A stretch of DNA of 40,204 nt from JAKQDP01 sp964536975 (GCA_964536975.1 CAZHYS010000007.1:1-40204); one strand, 5' to 3'; positions 15,507-22,879 are shown, counted from the stretch's first letter. The notes: generated by a model from the sequence alone, not told the origin. Program-made: numbers and translations.

Positions 15507-16910
15507 CTATTCCGCCTCCCGCCGTTTGAATACCGCTAGTGGAGTTTTGAGCAGGATCATCAGATCCAACTTCGGACTCCAGTTTTCAATGTACCACACA
15601 TCCAATCTGACTTCTTCTTCAAAGTCCAGATCGGATCGACCAGACACTTGCGCCATACCGGTTATTCCCGGCCTTATTGTCAACACCTTGCGGTGATGAT
15701 TCTGATATTTTTCCACCTCCTCCACCTCATGGGGCCGCGGACCAACCAAGCTCATCTTGCCGATAAGCACATTGAACAACTCAGGCAATTCATCAATACT
15801 GAATCGCCTGATAAACCGGCCCACTCTGGTCACCCGCGGATCACGCTCAAATTTCATCATCGGCGTGCCGTCGCGCAAATTCTTGTGACTAGCCAGAAAC
15901 TCCTCGTCAAACCGATACTGGTGAGCATCCTTTATCATAGAGCGGAATTTGAAATATGGAAACGGCCGGCCAAGCGCGCCAATACGCTGATAAGAAAAAA
16001 ACAATGGACCGCGCGAATCAAGCTTAATCGCGATAACAGTCAAAAGCAGAATTGGCGAAATAATAATTATCAGCAACAAAGCGCCGATCAAATCAAACGC
16101 TCGCTTGTAAATCCGACCCCAACCGTCCAGACGAGTTTTCTTCACTTCCACAATCGGCCAGCCGGAGACGGTGTTGATGTCAAAATTGGTAATCGGCCAA
16201 TCAAAGATATCGGCGACGAATTTCAGTGTCAAATGATTGATGTAGGAAAAATCATTGAGCCGGTTGACTTGTTTTGAAGACAAATTTGGCGTCACCACCA
16301 AAATCTCATCAAATTTATCTTGGGCGACCAAATTATTCATCTGTTCCTCGGCCGCGGAAGAAAAATCGTCAAACGCCGCCACTATCATATATCCAGCCTT
16401 TTTGTCTTTGGCAAAAGCAGCGCTGACTTCTTGAGCCAATTGCCCGCCGCCGATTATCGCTACCCGATGGATGCCCAGGCCGTAACGATACAAAAAATGC
16501 TGAATAAAACGAACGACTATCCGACCAATGACCGTAAAAATAATACTGAAAACCCAACCAGCAATGATAATAAAACGAGAATCAAACAGACTGCGGCTGA
16601 AAAAGAAAATGAACATCAAAATCATCACTGCCGTGGAGCAGCCCAAGATGATTTTGGACAACTCATCAATCATCCGCCTAGTGCCGCGCATTGAGTAAAG
16701 CCCAGCGCCGGCAAAACCGACTAGCCAGATTAGAGCAATGGCCAACAATAAGCCGATATATTTTTCAAATTGCAAATTAAAAATAACCGGCCGAATGTCT
16801 TGCACCGGTTGCCAATAACGGATATAAAACGAAACAATTCCCGCTAAGACCACCATCAAATAGTCTATCGGCACCAGGCTGGCGGAAATTGCGATTTCCG
16901 ATCTTTTCAT
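15507..16910 (-). CDS. Polyprenyl-phosphate sugar-1-phosphate transferase (WbaP/EpsL type)
   Basis: A full-length (467 residues) initiating transferase for exopolysaccharide or O-antigen-like glycans. The N-terminal half has four to five membrane segments and a nucleotide-binding-like domain (VAIIGGGQLAQEV, near residue 150). The C-terminal catalytic domain (PF02397 type, from about residue 265) shows KRAFDLIGALLL, FFSYQRIG, KFRSM, RRFSIDELPELFNVL, GKMSLVGPRP and GITGMAQVSGRS, all hallmarks of this family. It places the first sugar phosphate on undecaprenyl phosphate; the GT4 enzymes downstream probably extend it. It has its own promoter at 16930-16958. Confidence 0.95.
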   Translation of the reverse strand: MKRSEIAISASLVPIDYLMVVLAGIVSFYIRYWQPVQDIRPVIFNLQFEKYIGLLLAIALIWLVGFAGAGLYSMRGTRRMIDELSKIILGCSTAVMILMFIFFFSRSLFDSRFIIIAGWVFSIIFTVIGRIVVRFIQHFLYRYGLGIHRVAIIGGGQLAQEVSAAFAKDKKAGYMIVAAFDDFSSAAEEQMNNLVAQDKFDEILVVTPNLSSKQVNRLNDFSYINHLTLKFVADIFDWPITNFDINTVSGWPIVEVKKTRLDGWGRIYKRAFDLIGALLLIIIISPILLLTVIAIKLDSRGPLFFSYQRIGALGRPFPYFKFRSMIKDAHQYRFDEEFLASHKNLRDGTPMMKFERDPRVTRVGRFIRRFSIDELPELFNVLIGKMSLVGPRPHEVEEVEKYQNHHRKVLTIRPGITGMAQVSGRSDLDFEEEVRLDVWYIENWSPKLDLMILLKTPLAVFKRREAE

Positions 16911-16929
16911 ATAATAATTTTAACTCAAA

Positions 16930-16958
16930 ATCATACCACAAAAAAAGGGAAAAATCAA
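16930..16958 (-). promoter_or_regulatory. Promoter of the sugar-phosphate transferase gene
   Basis: On the minus strand TTGATT (16958-16953), 17 nt, TATGAT (16935-16930) with an extended -10 TG. The start lies about 13 nt before the ATG at 16910. Confidence 0.65.
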
Positions 16959-16961
16959 GAG

Positions 16962-17288
16962 AAAAAAATGACCCCGGCCGGATGATGATCCTCACGGCCG
17001 GGGCTTGACTTGGCCAATCACAGATGGTGATTGACACAAGCCGACGCCGCCGGTCGCTTTTCGCTCGCCACTACTAAGCGAATCTGCAATCTCCCATGGC
17101 GCCGAGATGGGGCACCGCGAGAAATCCAGTTGGAAATGCGCTGCCTAACCCTTAGCCAAGCAACCCCTATGGCCGCTTGAATGCGCGAATCCGATCTGCC
17201 GGCGGTAGGGACACAATCAGAGGCCCGCCCAATAATGGCCCGTCAGAAGACGGCGAGGAAGCTGGTCCCGATTGCTTCCTCATGGTCT
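16962..17288 (-). ncRNA. Structured RNA of about 325 nt with a 23S-rRNA-like hairpin
   Basis: A transcription unit bounded by a promoter (17295-17323) and a terminator (16965-17003), with no convincing gene inside. Local helices: GAGGAAGC/GCTTCCTC and CCGTC/GACGG at the 5' end, CAATCAC/GTGATTG near the 3' end, and a long-range ACCGCCGG/CCGGCGG pairing that would close a central domain. At 17054-17082 a stem carries the loop AGTAGTGGCGAGCGAA, almost identical to a universal loop of 23S rRNA domain I. I could not match it to tmRNA, RNase P, 6S or SRP RNA. A 38-codon frame (17283-17167) exists but lacks a ribosome site. Confidence 0.6.
16965..17003 (-). terminator. Rho-independent terminator of the structured RNA
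   Basis: Minus strand CCCCGGCCG (17003-16995) pairs with CGGCCGGGG (16980-16972), a 9-bp G/C stem, followed by TCATTTTTTT. It lies just upstream of the next promoter. Confidence 0.88.
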
Positions 17289-17294
17289 AAAATC

Positions 17295-17323
17295 AGTTTA
17301 ATCCAAGAAGAAAGAAAAATCAA
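17295..17323 (-). promoter_or_regulatory. Promoter of the structured RNA
   Basis: On the minus strand TTGATT (17323-17318), 17 nt, TAAACT (17300-17295). Predicted first base near 17288. Confidence 0.6.
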
Positions 17324-17340
17324 GACTATCTGCAAGGTGA

Positions 17341-17376
17341 AAAAGAAGAGCGGATAGCCGCTTACCGCTATCCGCT
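17341..17376 (-). terminator. Terminator of the alaS/58-aa unit
   Basis: AGCGGATAGC (minus, 17376-17367) pairs with GCTATCCGCT (17358-17349), a 10-bp perfect stem, then CTTCTTTT. The stem contains the stop codon of the 58-aa gene. Confidence 0.85.
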
Positions 17377-17544
17377 GTCGCTATCTCTTTCCGCCAATTG
17401 CTGTTTCAGGGCAATGTTTTCTCCTGCCAATCTCTCGTTTTCGCCGAGAACGGCAAAAAACTTCCTGACCAGCCCAAAAACCATCAACATGACAAACAAG
17501 ACAACCAACGAAAAAATCAACCAATGACATTCCCAATGAAGCAT
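17368..17544 (-). CDS. Very small single-pass membrane protein (58 aa)
   Basis: Unrecognised. MLHWECHW is followed by a membrane segment (about residues 9-26, LIFSLVVLFVMLMVFGLV) and a cytoplasmic, coiled-coil-like tail (ENERLAGENIALKQQLAERD). That plan resembles the short FtsL/DivIC-type or SHOCT-like membrane proteins, but no homology can be claimed. AAAAGGAGGG lies upstream of the ATG. It begins 40 bases after alaS, and its stop codon lies within the terminator stem, a compact gene end. Confidence 0.6.
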   Translation of the reverse strand: MLHWECHWLIFSLVVLFVMLMVFGLVRKFFAVLGENERLAGENIALKQQLAERDSDSG

Positions 17545-17584
17545 TCCCCTACCCTCCTTTTTATCGGTTACGAAGACTGTGCGA

Positions 17585-19342
17585 TTACTCCAATACTGCT
17601 TTTATCCGCCGAACGCCAGAACTGCTGGATTCTTCTTTTTGTATTTTGAATCGGCCAAGGTCGCCGGTATTTTTCGCGTGCGGACCGCCGCAGATTTCTT
17701 TGGAAAAATCCCCCATTGTATAGACTTTTACTTTGTCACCATATTTACTTTCAAAAATACCCATCGCCCCTTGCGTCTTGGCTTCGTCCAAACCTATCTC
17801 CTCGCAAATTATTGGCAATTTTTTATCTATTTGTTCGTTGACCAAATCTTCCACCTGCTTGATTTGCTCGGCAGTCATTTTTTCGCCATGAGAAAAATCA
17901 AAACGCAATCTTTCGGCAGTAATATTTGACCCTCGCTGATAGACATGATCACCCAAGACTTGTCGCAGAGCCGCCAGCATCAAATGAGCTGCGCTGTGGA
18001 GCCGAGCAGTTTCTTCTGATTGATCGGCTAATCCCCCCTTAAACTTTTTCTCGGCACCCTGGCGAGAAATGTCCTGGTGTTTCTTGAATTCTTCGTTAAA
18101 GCCAGCCTCATCAATTTCTATTCCTTTCTCTTGCGCCAAATCTCTGGTCATTTCCAAGGGAAATCCATAAGTAGCGAATAAATCAAAAACATCTTTCCCG
18201 GAAATATTTCCATTGGAGATTTTTTCAAACCGTGATAGACCGTTCTCCAATGTCTTGCCGAATTTTTCTTCTTCTTTTATTAGTTGTTCAATAATAAAAT
18301 CGCGATTCTCTTTTAATTCCTTATAAAATCCGCTATGTTCGGCAATCACCACTTCCGCCACTTTGTGAGTGAATGATTCGTCGATGCCAATTTGCCGGCC
18401 AAAACGAATCGCCCGACGAATTAATCGGCGCAAAACATAGCCCCGCTCCACATTGGATGGCTCAACTTTTTCCGATAGAATAAAAACCGCGGCACGTAAA
18501 TGATCGGTGATTATCCGTGTTTGTCTGATCTGTTCCGGTGATAAATCAGCAGCCGCCAGTCCAAATAAAGCCGTGACTTGAGAGACTATGCTGGCCAATT
18601 TATCCGTCTCATACACGCTGGTTTTACCGTTTAAAACCGCTACTGTCCGTTCCAAGCCCATGCCAGTATCAACATTTTTTTGGACCAATTCAATGTATTT
18701 ACCATCGGCAGTTTTGTTGTACTGCATAAAAACATCATTCCAGATCTCCACCCAGCGCTTGTCAGTCGGATCAAATTTCTGCGGCGCCGGCTCTTCGCCA
18801 CTCCAAAAAAACATTTCAGTATCAGGACCGCAAGGACCGGTCTGGCCGGCTGGACCCCACCAGTTGTCCTCCCGACCCAAAAAAGCAACCCGCTCGGCCG
18901 GCATCCCCGCTTCCTGCCAAATTCTTGCCGCCTCATCATCTTTGGGAATATTGTTCTCCGTGTCACCGGCAAAACAAGTGACCGCCACTTTATCAAGCGG
19001 GATCCCGAGTTCATGAGTCAAAAACTCAAAACTCATCTTAATTGCCTCTTCCTTGAAATAGTCACCCAATGACCAATTGCCAAGCATTTCAAAGAAAGTC
19101 AGATGCCAATCATCGCCGACCTCGTCAATATCGCCAGTCCGGATGCATTTCTGGATATCCACCAATCGTTGCCCGGCTGGATGTTTTTCACCGAGCAAAT
19201 ACGGCACCAAAGGATGCATACCGGCGGTAGTGAAAAGAACTGTCGGATCGTTTTGGGGAATTAAAGAAGCGCCATCAATCAATTGGTGGCCGTGGCTCTG
19301 AAAAAAAGAAAAATATTTTTCACGAAGTTCCTTGGTGGTCAT
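17585..19342 (-). CDS. alaS: Alanyl-tRNA synthetase, short form without C-Ala domain
   Basis: AlaRS charges tRNA-Ala. The 585-residue protein has the class II catalytic core (FFQSHGH, FTTAGMHPL, FFEMLGNWSLGDYFK, GPCGPDTEMFF, DTGMGLER), the tRNA-recognition region (VLRRLIRRAIRFGR) and the editing domain with HSAAH (449-453) and CGGPH (551-555), the metal-binding His/Cys set. It ends 30 residues past that motif; the DHHA1/C-Ala region that brings E. coli AlaRS to about 875 residues is missing. No continuation follows in frame, and a small gene with its own ribosome site comes next, so the end seems genuine. Another locus for the C-terminal part is not visible here. Confidence 0.95.
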   Translation of the reverse strand: MTTKELREKYFSFFQSHGHQLIDGASLIPQNDPTVLFTTAGMHPLVPYLLGEKHPAGQRLVDIQKCIRTGDIDEVGDDWHLTFFEMLGNWSLGDYFKEEAIKMSFEFLTHELGIPLDKVAVTCFAGDTENNIPKDDEAARIWQEAGMPAERVAFLGREDNWWGPAGQTGPCGPDTEMFFWSGEEPAPQKFDPTDKRWVEIWNDVFMQYNKTADGKYIELVQKNVDTGMGLERTVAVLNGKTSVYETDKLASIVSQVTALFGLAAADLSPEQIRQTRIITDHLRAAVFILSEKVEPSNVERGYVLRRLIRRAIRFGRQIGIDESFTHKVAEVVIAEHSGFYKELKENRDFIIEQLIKEEEKFGKTLENGLSRFEKISNGNISGKDVFDLFATYGFPLEMTRDLAQEKGIEIDEAGFNEEFKKHQDISRQGAEKKFKGGLADQSEETARLHSAAHLMLAALRQVLGDHVYQRGSNITAERLRFDFSHGEKMTAEQIKQVEDLVNEQIDKKLPIICEEIGLDEAKTQGAMGIFESKYGDKVKVYTMGDFSKEICGGPHAKNTGDLGRFKIQKEESSSSGVRRIKAVLE

Positions 19343-19346
19343 GGGG

Positions 19347-19381
19347 ATGGCTTATGGCATATGGCTTATGGCATATGGCTA
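19347..19381. repeat. Tandem 14-bp repeat in the alaS leader
   Basis: Two exact copies of ATGGCTTATGGCAT (19347-19360, 19361-19374) and a partial third. It lies in the predicted 5' untranslated region of alaS, directly upstream of the start codon. Confidence 0.75.
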
Positions 19382-19413
19382 ATAGCGTATGACAAATGAT
19401 GATTAATAAGGTA

Positions 19414-19442
19414 ATTTTAAAAGAAAATTGTTTTTTTTTCAA
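19414..19442 (-). promoter_or_regulatory. Promoter of alaS
   Basis: On the minus strand TTGAAA (19442-19437), 17 nt, TAAAAT (19419-19414). The leader would be about 65 nt and include the tandem repeat. Confidence 0.55.
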
Positions 19443-19507
19443 GAGTAACGAATAATTTTTAATTTTTAATTTAAAATTTACAATAAATTTCCAATCCGCT
19501 TTCATGT

Positions 19508-19588
19508 TGTCATCCCGACCGGAGCCGGAGGCGAAGTGGAGGGATCCCTCCACTCGTCCGCTTGGAGGCGTCCTCGGTCGGGATGACA
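19508..19588. repeat. 81-bp inverted-repeat element between mnmA and alaS
   Basis: Perfect 14-bp terminal inverted repeats (TGTCATCCCGACCG and CGGTCGGGATGACA) flank a centre with its own palindrome GTGGAGGGATCCCTCCAC. The form is that of a MITE-like or REP-like palindromic element. It is bordered by A+T-rich DNA with degenerate repeats (CGAGTTAC, CGAGTTCCGAGTTGCG) related to 39795-39840. The rest of the 19343-19709 gap holds no gene. Confidence 0.7.
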
Positions 19589-19709
19589 CAGTATTCCGAG
19601 TTACAAGTCGCGAGTTCCGAGTTGCGAATCCAATTTGTCCGCCACGGCGGATTTTTAACGAATTTGTAGATTTGCAGTCGCCTCAATGTTCCATGTTTCG
19701 TGTTATGTA

Positions 19710-20792
19710 TTACGTGATCACTCCTCCCCCCAACAGCTCCTCGCCATCATAGAAAACCACTGACTGGCCGGGCATAATAGCTCGTTGGGATACGGAAAAT
19801 TTAACCGCCAGTCCTGATCCTTTGCGACTAACAACGCACCGAGCCGGCTTGGCTTGATAACGAATTTGCGCTCGGCATTCAAAAGGAAATTTTTCCGGCT
19901 TACGCAGCCAATTGACTTTGCGGCAAATTAGTTCTTTTTGGCGTAACTTTTGGCTGGAAAAATTTTTGGTGACAAATAAAATATCTTTTTTCCTATCAAA
20001 TCCGGCGACATACCAAGGACCGCCGGAAAGACCGATGCCGCTGCGTTGACCGATAGTGTACAGCGGCAAACCGGGATGCTCGCCCAAAATCCGGCCAGTT
20101 TCCCGTTCAACGATTTTTCCCGGCCTAAGCCGCAAATATTTTTTCAAAAAACTGCTGACACTCGCGCCGACAAAGCAAACTTCTTGGCTGTCTTTTTTAT
20201 CATGAACCGATAGGTCGAACTTTTTTGCCAATTGACGCACTTTCGGCTTGGTATAACCGCCGACCGGAAAAAGCAAATGCGGCAAAATTTTCTTATCAAT
20301 TCCGTATAAAAAATAAGTTTGGTCTTTGTTCTTATCCTTGCCTCGCAGTAATTTCAATCTTGGCGATTCTTTTGAAGATTCCGGGTTGAGCCGAGCATAG
20401 TGCCCCGTGGCCAGATAGTCAGCGTCAAAAATCGCCCTGGCTTTTTTCCACAGCAAGTCAAACTTGATGAATTTATTGCAACTGACGCAAGGATTCGGCG
20501 TCCGGCCGGCGGCATATTCTTTGATAAATTCGTCAACTATCGCTTTTTTGAACTCGCGGCCAAAATTAAGCTTATAAAGATTGATGCCCAAAATATCGGC
20601 AACTTCTTTGGCTTCGTTATATGCTTTCAGGCTGCAACATCTGTTTTCGCCGTATTTTTCCCCGCTGGGAAACCAAAACTGCATAAAAACGCCGACAACA
20701 TCATAGCCCTGCTGTTTTAATAGAGCGGCGGCGACAGATGAGTCCACTCCGCCACTCATTGCCACAATGACTTTTTTATCACGATTATTCAT
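19710..20792 (-). CDS. mnmA: tRNA-specific 2-thiouridylase MnmA
   Basis: MnmA puts sulfur on C2 of the wobble uridine of tRNA Lys, Glu and Gln. The 360-residue protein has the ATP pyrophosphatase P-loop SGGVDSS (13-19), the catalytic Cys in NPCVSC (Cys102, with Cys105) and the second catalytic Cys in EVCFVG (Cys206). GHYARL and YTIGQRSGIGLSGGPWYV are typical. It is intact and of normal length. No Shine-Dalgarno sequence precedes the ATG. A 13-codon copy of its 5' end lies about 60 bases upstream (20849-20890). Confidence 0.97.
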   Translation of the reverse strand: MNNRDKKVIVAMSGGVDSSVAAALLKQQGYDVVGVFMQFWFPSGEKYGENRCCSLKAYNEAKEVADILGINLYKLNFGREFKKAIVDEFIKEYAAGRTPNPCVSCNKFIKFDLLWKKARAIFDADYLATGHYARLNPESSKESPRLKLLRGKDKNKDQTYFLYGIDKKILPHLLFPVGGYTKPKVRQLAKKFDLSVHDKKDSQEVCFVGASVSSFLKKYLRLRPGKIVERETGRILGEHPGLPLYTIGQRSGIGLSGGPWYVAGFDRKKDILFVTKNFSSQKLRQKELICRKVNWLRKPEKFPFECRAQIRYQAKPARCVVSRKGSGLAVKFSVSQRAIMPGQSVVFYDGEELLGGGVIT

Positions 20793-20819
20793 AATTTTAA
20801 ATCACTAATTACCCCTCCC

Positions 20820-20846
20820 TTCCCTCCCCTTTATAAGGGGAGGGAA
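20820..20846. repeat. 12-bp perfect hairpin (dispersed type)
   Basis: TTCCCTCCCCTT pairs perfectly with AAGGGGAGGGAA around TAT. It is the same kind of element as at 1-23 and sits between mnmA and the duplicated mnmA start. Confidence 0.7.
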
Positions 20847-20848
20847 AC

Positions 20849-20890
20849 TTAAATGATCGCCACAATGACTTTTTTATTCTTTTTGTTCAT
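20849..20890 (-). pseudogene. Duplicated 5' fragment of mnmA
   Basis: The minus strand reads MNKKNKKVIVAII and stop, against MNNRDKKVIVAMS of mnmA. The DNA match is close over CATTGTGGC and the poly-A stretch before it, and covers the start codon and upstream AATTATG. This looks like a small tandem duplication whose copy died, or a recombination scar. It lies between the lipid kinase and mnmA. Confidence 0.5.
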
Positions 20891-20892
20891 AA

Positions 20893-21789
20893 TTATTTCA
20901 TTTTTACTACTGTCAAGGCTCTGGGCAAAATTTTGACCGAAATATTTTGCGAATTAACATCAATATAATCCCCATCAATCTGGCAACTCCGCAAATCCTT
21001 CTTTCGCGGCAAAAAAATATCAAAACTGCCGTTGTCCAAAGAAAAAACATATCTGGGCGGCCGCTGATACCACAGCATTCCCCAAACCGCATTGACCAAA
21101 CCAAAAAATGTTTTATTGGTCAAAACATAAAGATTCAATATTCCATCCTGGAAATCAATGATTTTTTTGGTTTTGAAACCAAAATAATTCAAAGCATTGA
21201 AAATAATCAAACTATTGCCCTTGACCCAAAAGACGCGTTCAGTGGCGATAATTTTGAATTTTATCTTCCGAATTTTTATTTTATTGAAAATAAATTTCAA
21301 GACATAACTGAAAAATCCCAAACGCTTTTTGAGTTCTTTGTCAGTAGTGGCGATTACTTGCGAGATATAACCGACGGAAAAACCGACCAAAAAATAAAAG
21401 CTGCCATTTATCAAGCCAACATCTATCTTGGTCGTTTTGGCCGGATTGTCCAATTGTTTTAAAGCTTGGTTCACCACAATAGGAATACCCAGAGCCATAG
21501 CGATAACGTTGGCCGAACCAAAAGGAATTATAATCAATGGGACATCTATTTTTTCCTGCAGAATCGTCCGCGCCGCCACCTTAACAGTGCCATCGCCGCC
21601 GACAGCAACGGCTAAGTCAAGACCGGAAAACTTATAACCAGCGATTTCTTTTTCAAAATTTTCATTAAGCTCAAAAATATCCGCTTGATAATCCAAGCCT
21701 TCCAACTTTCTAAGCGTCAACTCTTTGATGCTATTCTGCTTTAGCGCCAAGCCGGCGCCCGGATTGATGATAACCAGCGCTTTTTTCAT
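20893..21789 (-). CDS. Diacylglycerol/lipid kinase family protein (YegS/DgkB-like)
   Basis: A 298-residue member of the DAGK-catalytic-domain family, which phosphorylates lipids such as diacylglycerol with ATP. Seen are IINPGAG (8-14), GGDGTVK (64-70, nucleotide loop) and PFGSANVIA, the counterpart of GTGND in YegS, then a beta-rich C-terminal domain. Length fits the family. It follows the CarS-like gene by 4 bases, so both are probably one transcript and act in lipid metabolism. The lipid substrate is not known; sphingosine or undecaprenol cannot be excluded. Confidence 0.85.
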   Translation of the reverse strand: MKKALVIINPGAGLALKQNSIKELTLRKLEGLDYQADIFELNENFEKEIAGYKFSGLDLAVAVGGDGTVKVAARTILQEKIDVPLIIIPFGSANVIAMALGIPIVVNQALKQLDNPAKTTKIDVGLINGSFYFLVGFSVGYISQVIATTDKELKKRLGFFSYVLKFIFNKIKIRKIKFKIIATERVFWVKGNSLIIFNALNYFGFKTKKIIDFQDGILNLYVLTNKTFFGLVNAVWGMLWYQRPPRYVFSLDNGSFDIFLPRKKDLRSCQIDGDYIDVNSQNISVKILPRALTVVKMK

Positions 21790-21793
21790 ATTT

Positions 21794-22342
21794 TTACCAC
21801 CACACTTTTTTAATTCTCAAAAGATAAGCAATTAGATTGGTCAAGGGATGTAAAATAAGAGTCATAAACGCGGCGGTGACGATAATCTCCCAAGACGGCC
21901 GAACAAAAAAATAAGTAAAGACAAAAAAACCGGCGACAAAGTCCAATTGATCAAACACCGGCCAAGAACGGCCGGAGGCGATGCCCGCTCGCCGTTTGAA
22001 AAAGCTCTTGGCCAAATCTCCCAAGATAGCGCCCAGACCGGCGAGTAAGCCGAACAACGGCCAGATAACAGGATAGTTTATGAGCGAGATCTGACGGAAA
22101 AAATCCTGACCATACAGAAACGCCTGCAAGCCGGCAATGATCAGCCCGCCGATTATCGCCGCCACTATCCCCCGCCAAGTCTTACCGGCGCCAAAAATAA
22201 AATCACCGCCAAATTTTTTTCCGCCATCAATTGGTTTGGCGGCAAATTTCAATAGACCTGCTTTGGCAAAAATTACCGGCGCCATATTCGCCAAATACGC
22301 CGGCAAAATAAGATAAAAGGATTTTAGAATCAAGTCAACCAT
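21794..22342 (-). CDS. CarS-like CDP-alcohol lipid synthase (DUF46)
   Basis: A membrane protein of 182 residues (200 if read from the upstream ATG at 22396) from the CDP-archaeol synthase/phosphatidate cytidylyltransferase group. Motifs: LPAYLANMAPV, GKTWRG, ILGDLAKSFFKRR and SWPVFDQLDF, the last two with the acidic residues expected to bind metal and CTP. In archaea this family makes CDP-archaeol; in Patescibacteria it presumably activates a bacterial lipid alcohol, but that is inference. I prefer the ATG at 22342 because an extended -10 box (TGCTATTTT) ends 7 nt before it, giving a leaderless message. Confidence 0.82.
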   Translation of the reverse strand: MVDLILKSFYLILPAYLANMAPVIFAKAGLLKFAAKPIDGGKKFGGDFIFGAGKTWRGIVAAIIGGLIIAGLQAFLYGQDFFRQISLINYPVIWPLFGLLAGLGAILGDLAKSFFKRRAGIASGRSWPVFDQLDFVAGFFVFTYFFVRPSWEIIVTAAFMTLILHPLTNLIAYLLRIKKVWW

Positions 22343-22348
22343 ACAGAT

Positions 22349-22377
22349 AAAATAGCATATTTTGAGAAAAATTGCTA
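22349..22377 (-). promoter_or_regulatory. Extended -10 promoter of the CarS-like gene
   Basis: Minus strand TGCTATTTT with the -10 at 22354-22349 and a weak -35 TAGCAA 17 nt upstream (22377-22372). It points to transcription from about 22342, the chosen ATG. Confidence 0.45.
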
Positions 22378-22399
22378 AAATCATATCTTTGAACATAAT

Positions 22400-22428
22400 T
22401 TGACCATTAACGATTTGTCTGCTATTAT
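22400..22428 (+). promoter_or_regulatory. Promoter of the 109-aa gene
   Basis: TTGACC (22400-22405), 17 nt, TATTAT (22423-22428). Divergent from the CarS-like gene. Confidence 0.75.
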
Positions 22429-22485
22429 GCTCGCAGATAGAGGCGATATTTGACAGATAAGAGAAAAATCAGGAGGAAAAATACA

Positions 22486-22815
22486 ATGAGAATACGAGGA
22501 AAAATGGCATCGCCGGAAAGGCTAATGAAGGATGTTCGTAGAGTCTTAGAAACCCCCTTCTGGATTGAGGGCTTGGAAACAGATGTCTTCTATGAGAGGC
22601 TCCACGATGACCATGATGGTAGCCGCCAAGGAAGAATTCTAGTCGCCATGGGCAGGAACGGAGATGCCTGGGTATCAGTTAATGGACCGTCCAACGTCCC
22701 AACATTGCGTTTCAGGACCTTTGGAGGCGGCGGTCTTAGCCCTAGGGTCAGAAATGCCCTGATGGTACTGGCCCAGGCTATCAAACTAGACAATGAGGAA
22801 CGCCCTCAAGAATAG
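22486..22815 (+). CDS. Small hypothetical protein (109 aa)
   Basis: Unrecognised. It is a soluble, mixed alpha/beta protein: a basic N-terminus (MRIRGKMASPERLMKDVRR), a middle with GRILVAMGRNGDAWVSVNG and FRTFGGGGLSP, then a helix (RNALMVLAQAIKLD). The frame is open 12 codons upstream, but a perfect AGGAGG lies 9 nt before the ATG at 22486, which decides the start. It forms a single-gene unit with promoter (22400-22428) and terminator (22838-22867), on the opposite strand to its neighbours. Confidence 0.7.
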   Translation: MRIRGKMASPERLMKDVRRVLETPFWIEGLETDVFYERLHDDHDGSRQGRILVAMGRNGDAWVSVNGPSNVPTLRFRTFGGGGLSPRVRNALMVLAQAIKLDNEERPQE

Positions 22816-22837
22816 TCAACCGCGATATTCTGGAATT

Positions 22838-22867
22838 GGATAACCGCCGGAGCGGTTATCCTTTTTT
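22838..22867 (+). terminator. Rho-independent terminator
   Basis: GGATAACCGC and GCGGTTATCC form a perfect 10-bp stem with a CGGA loop, then TTTTTT. Ends the 109-aa gene. Confidence 0.95.
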
Positions 22868-22879
22868 GTATTTTTTTGC

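Noticed and set aside
15648..16277. Plus-strand open frame of 209 codons
   Set aside because: Antisense to the clearly conserved sugar-phosphate transferase; no ribosome site and low-complexity translation.
17167..17283. 38-codon frame at the 5' end of the structured RNA
   Set aside because: No Shine-Dalgarno sequence and composition set by the RNA helices; kept only as a note in the RNA entry.
16962..17288. tmRNA or RNase P RNA
   Set aside because: No tRNA-like ends, tag frame or T-loop for tmRNA; no GAGGAAAGUCC or ACAGAA core for RNase P.
17398..17649. Plus-strand open frame of 83 codons
   Set aside because: Overlaps the 58-aa minus-strand gene, which has a strong ribosome site and terminator, and the end of alaS.
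19347..19381. CRISPR-like direct repeats
   Set aside because: Repeats are directly joined without spacers and number only two and a half; no cas genes nearby.
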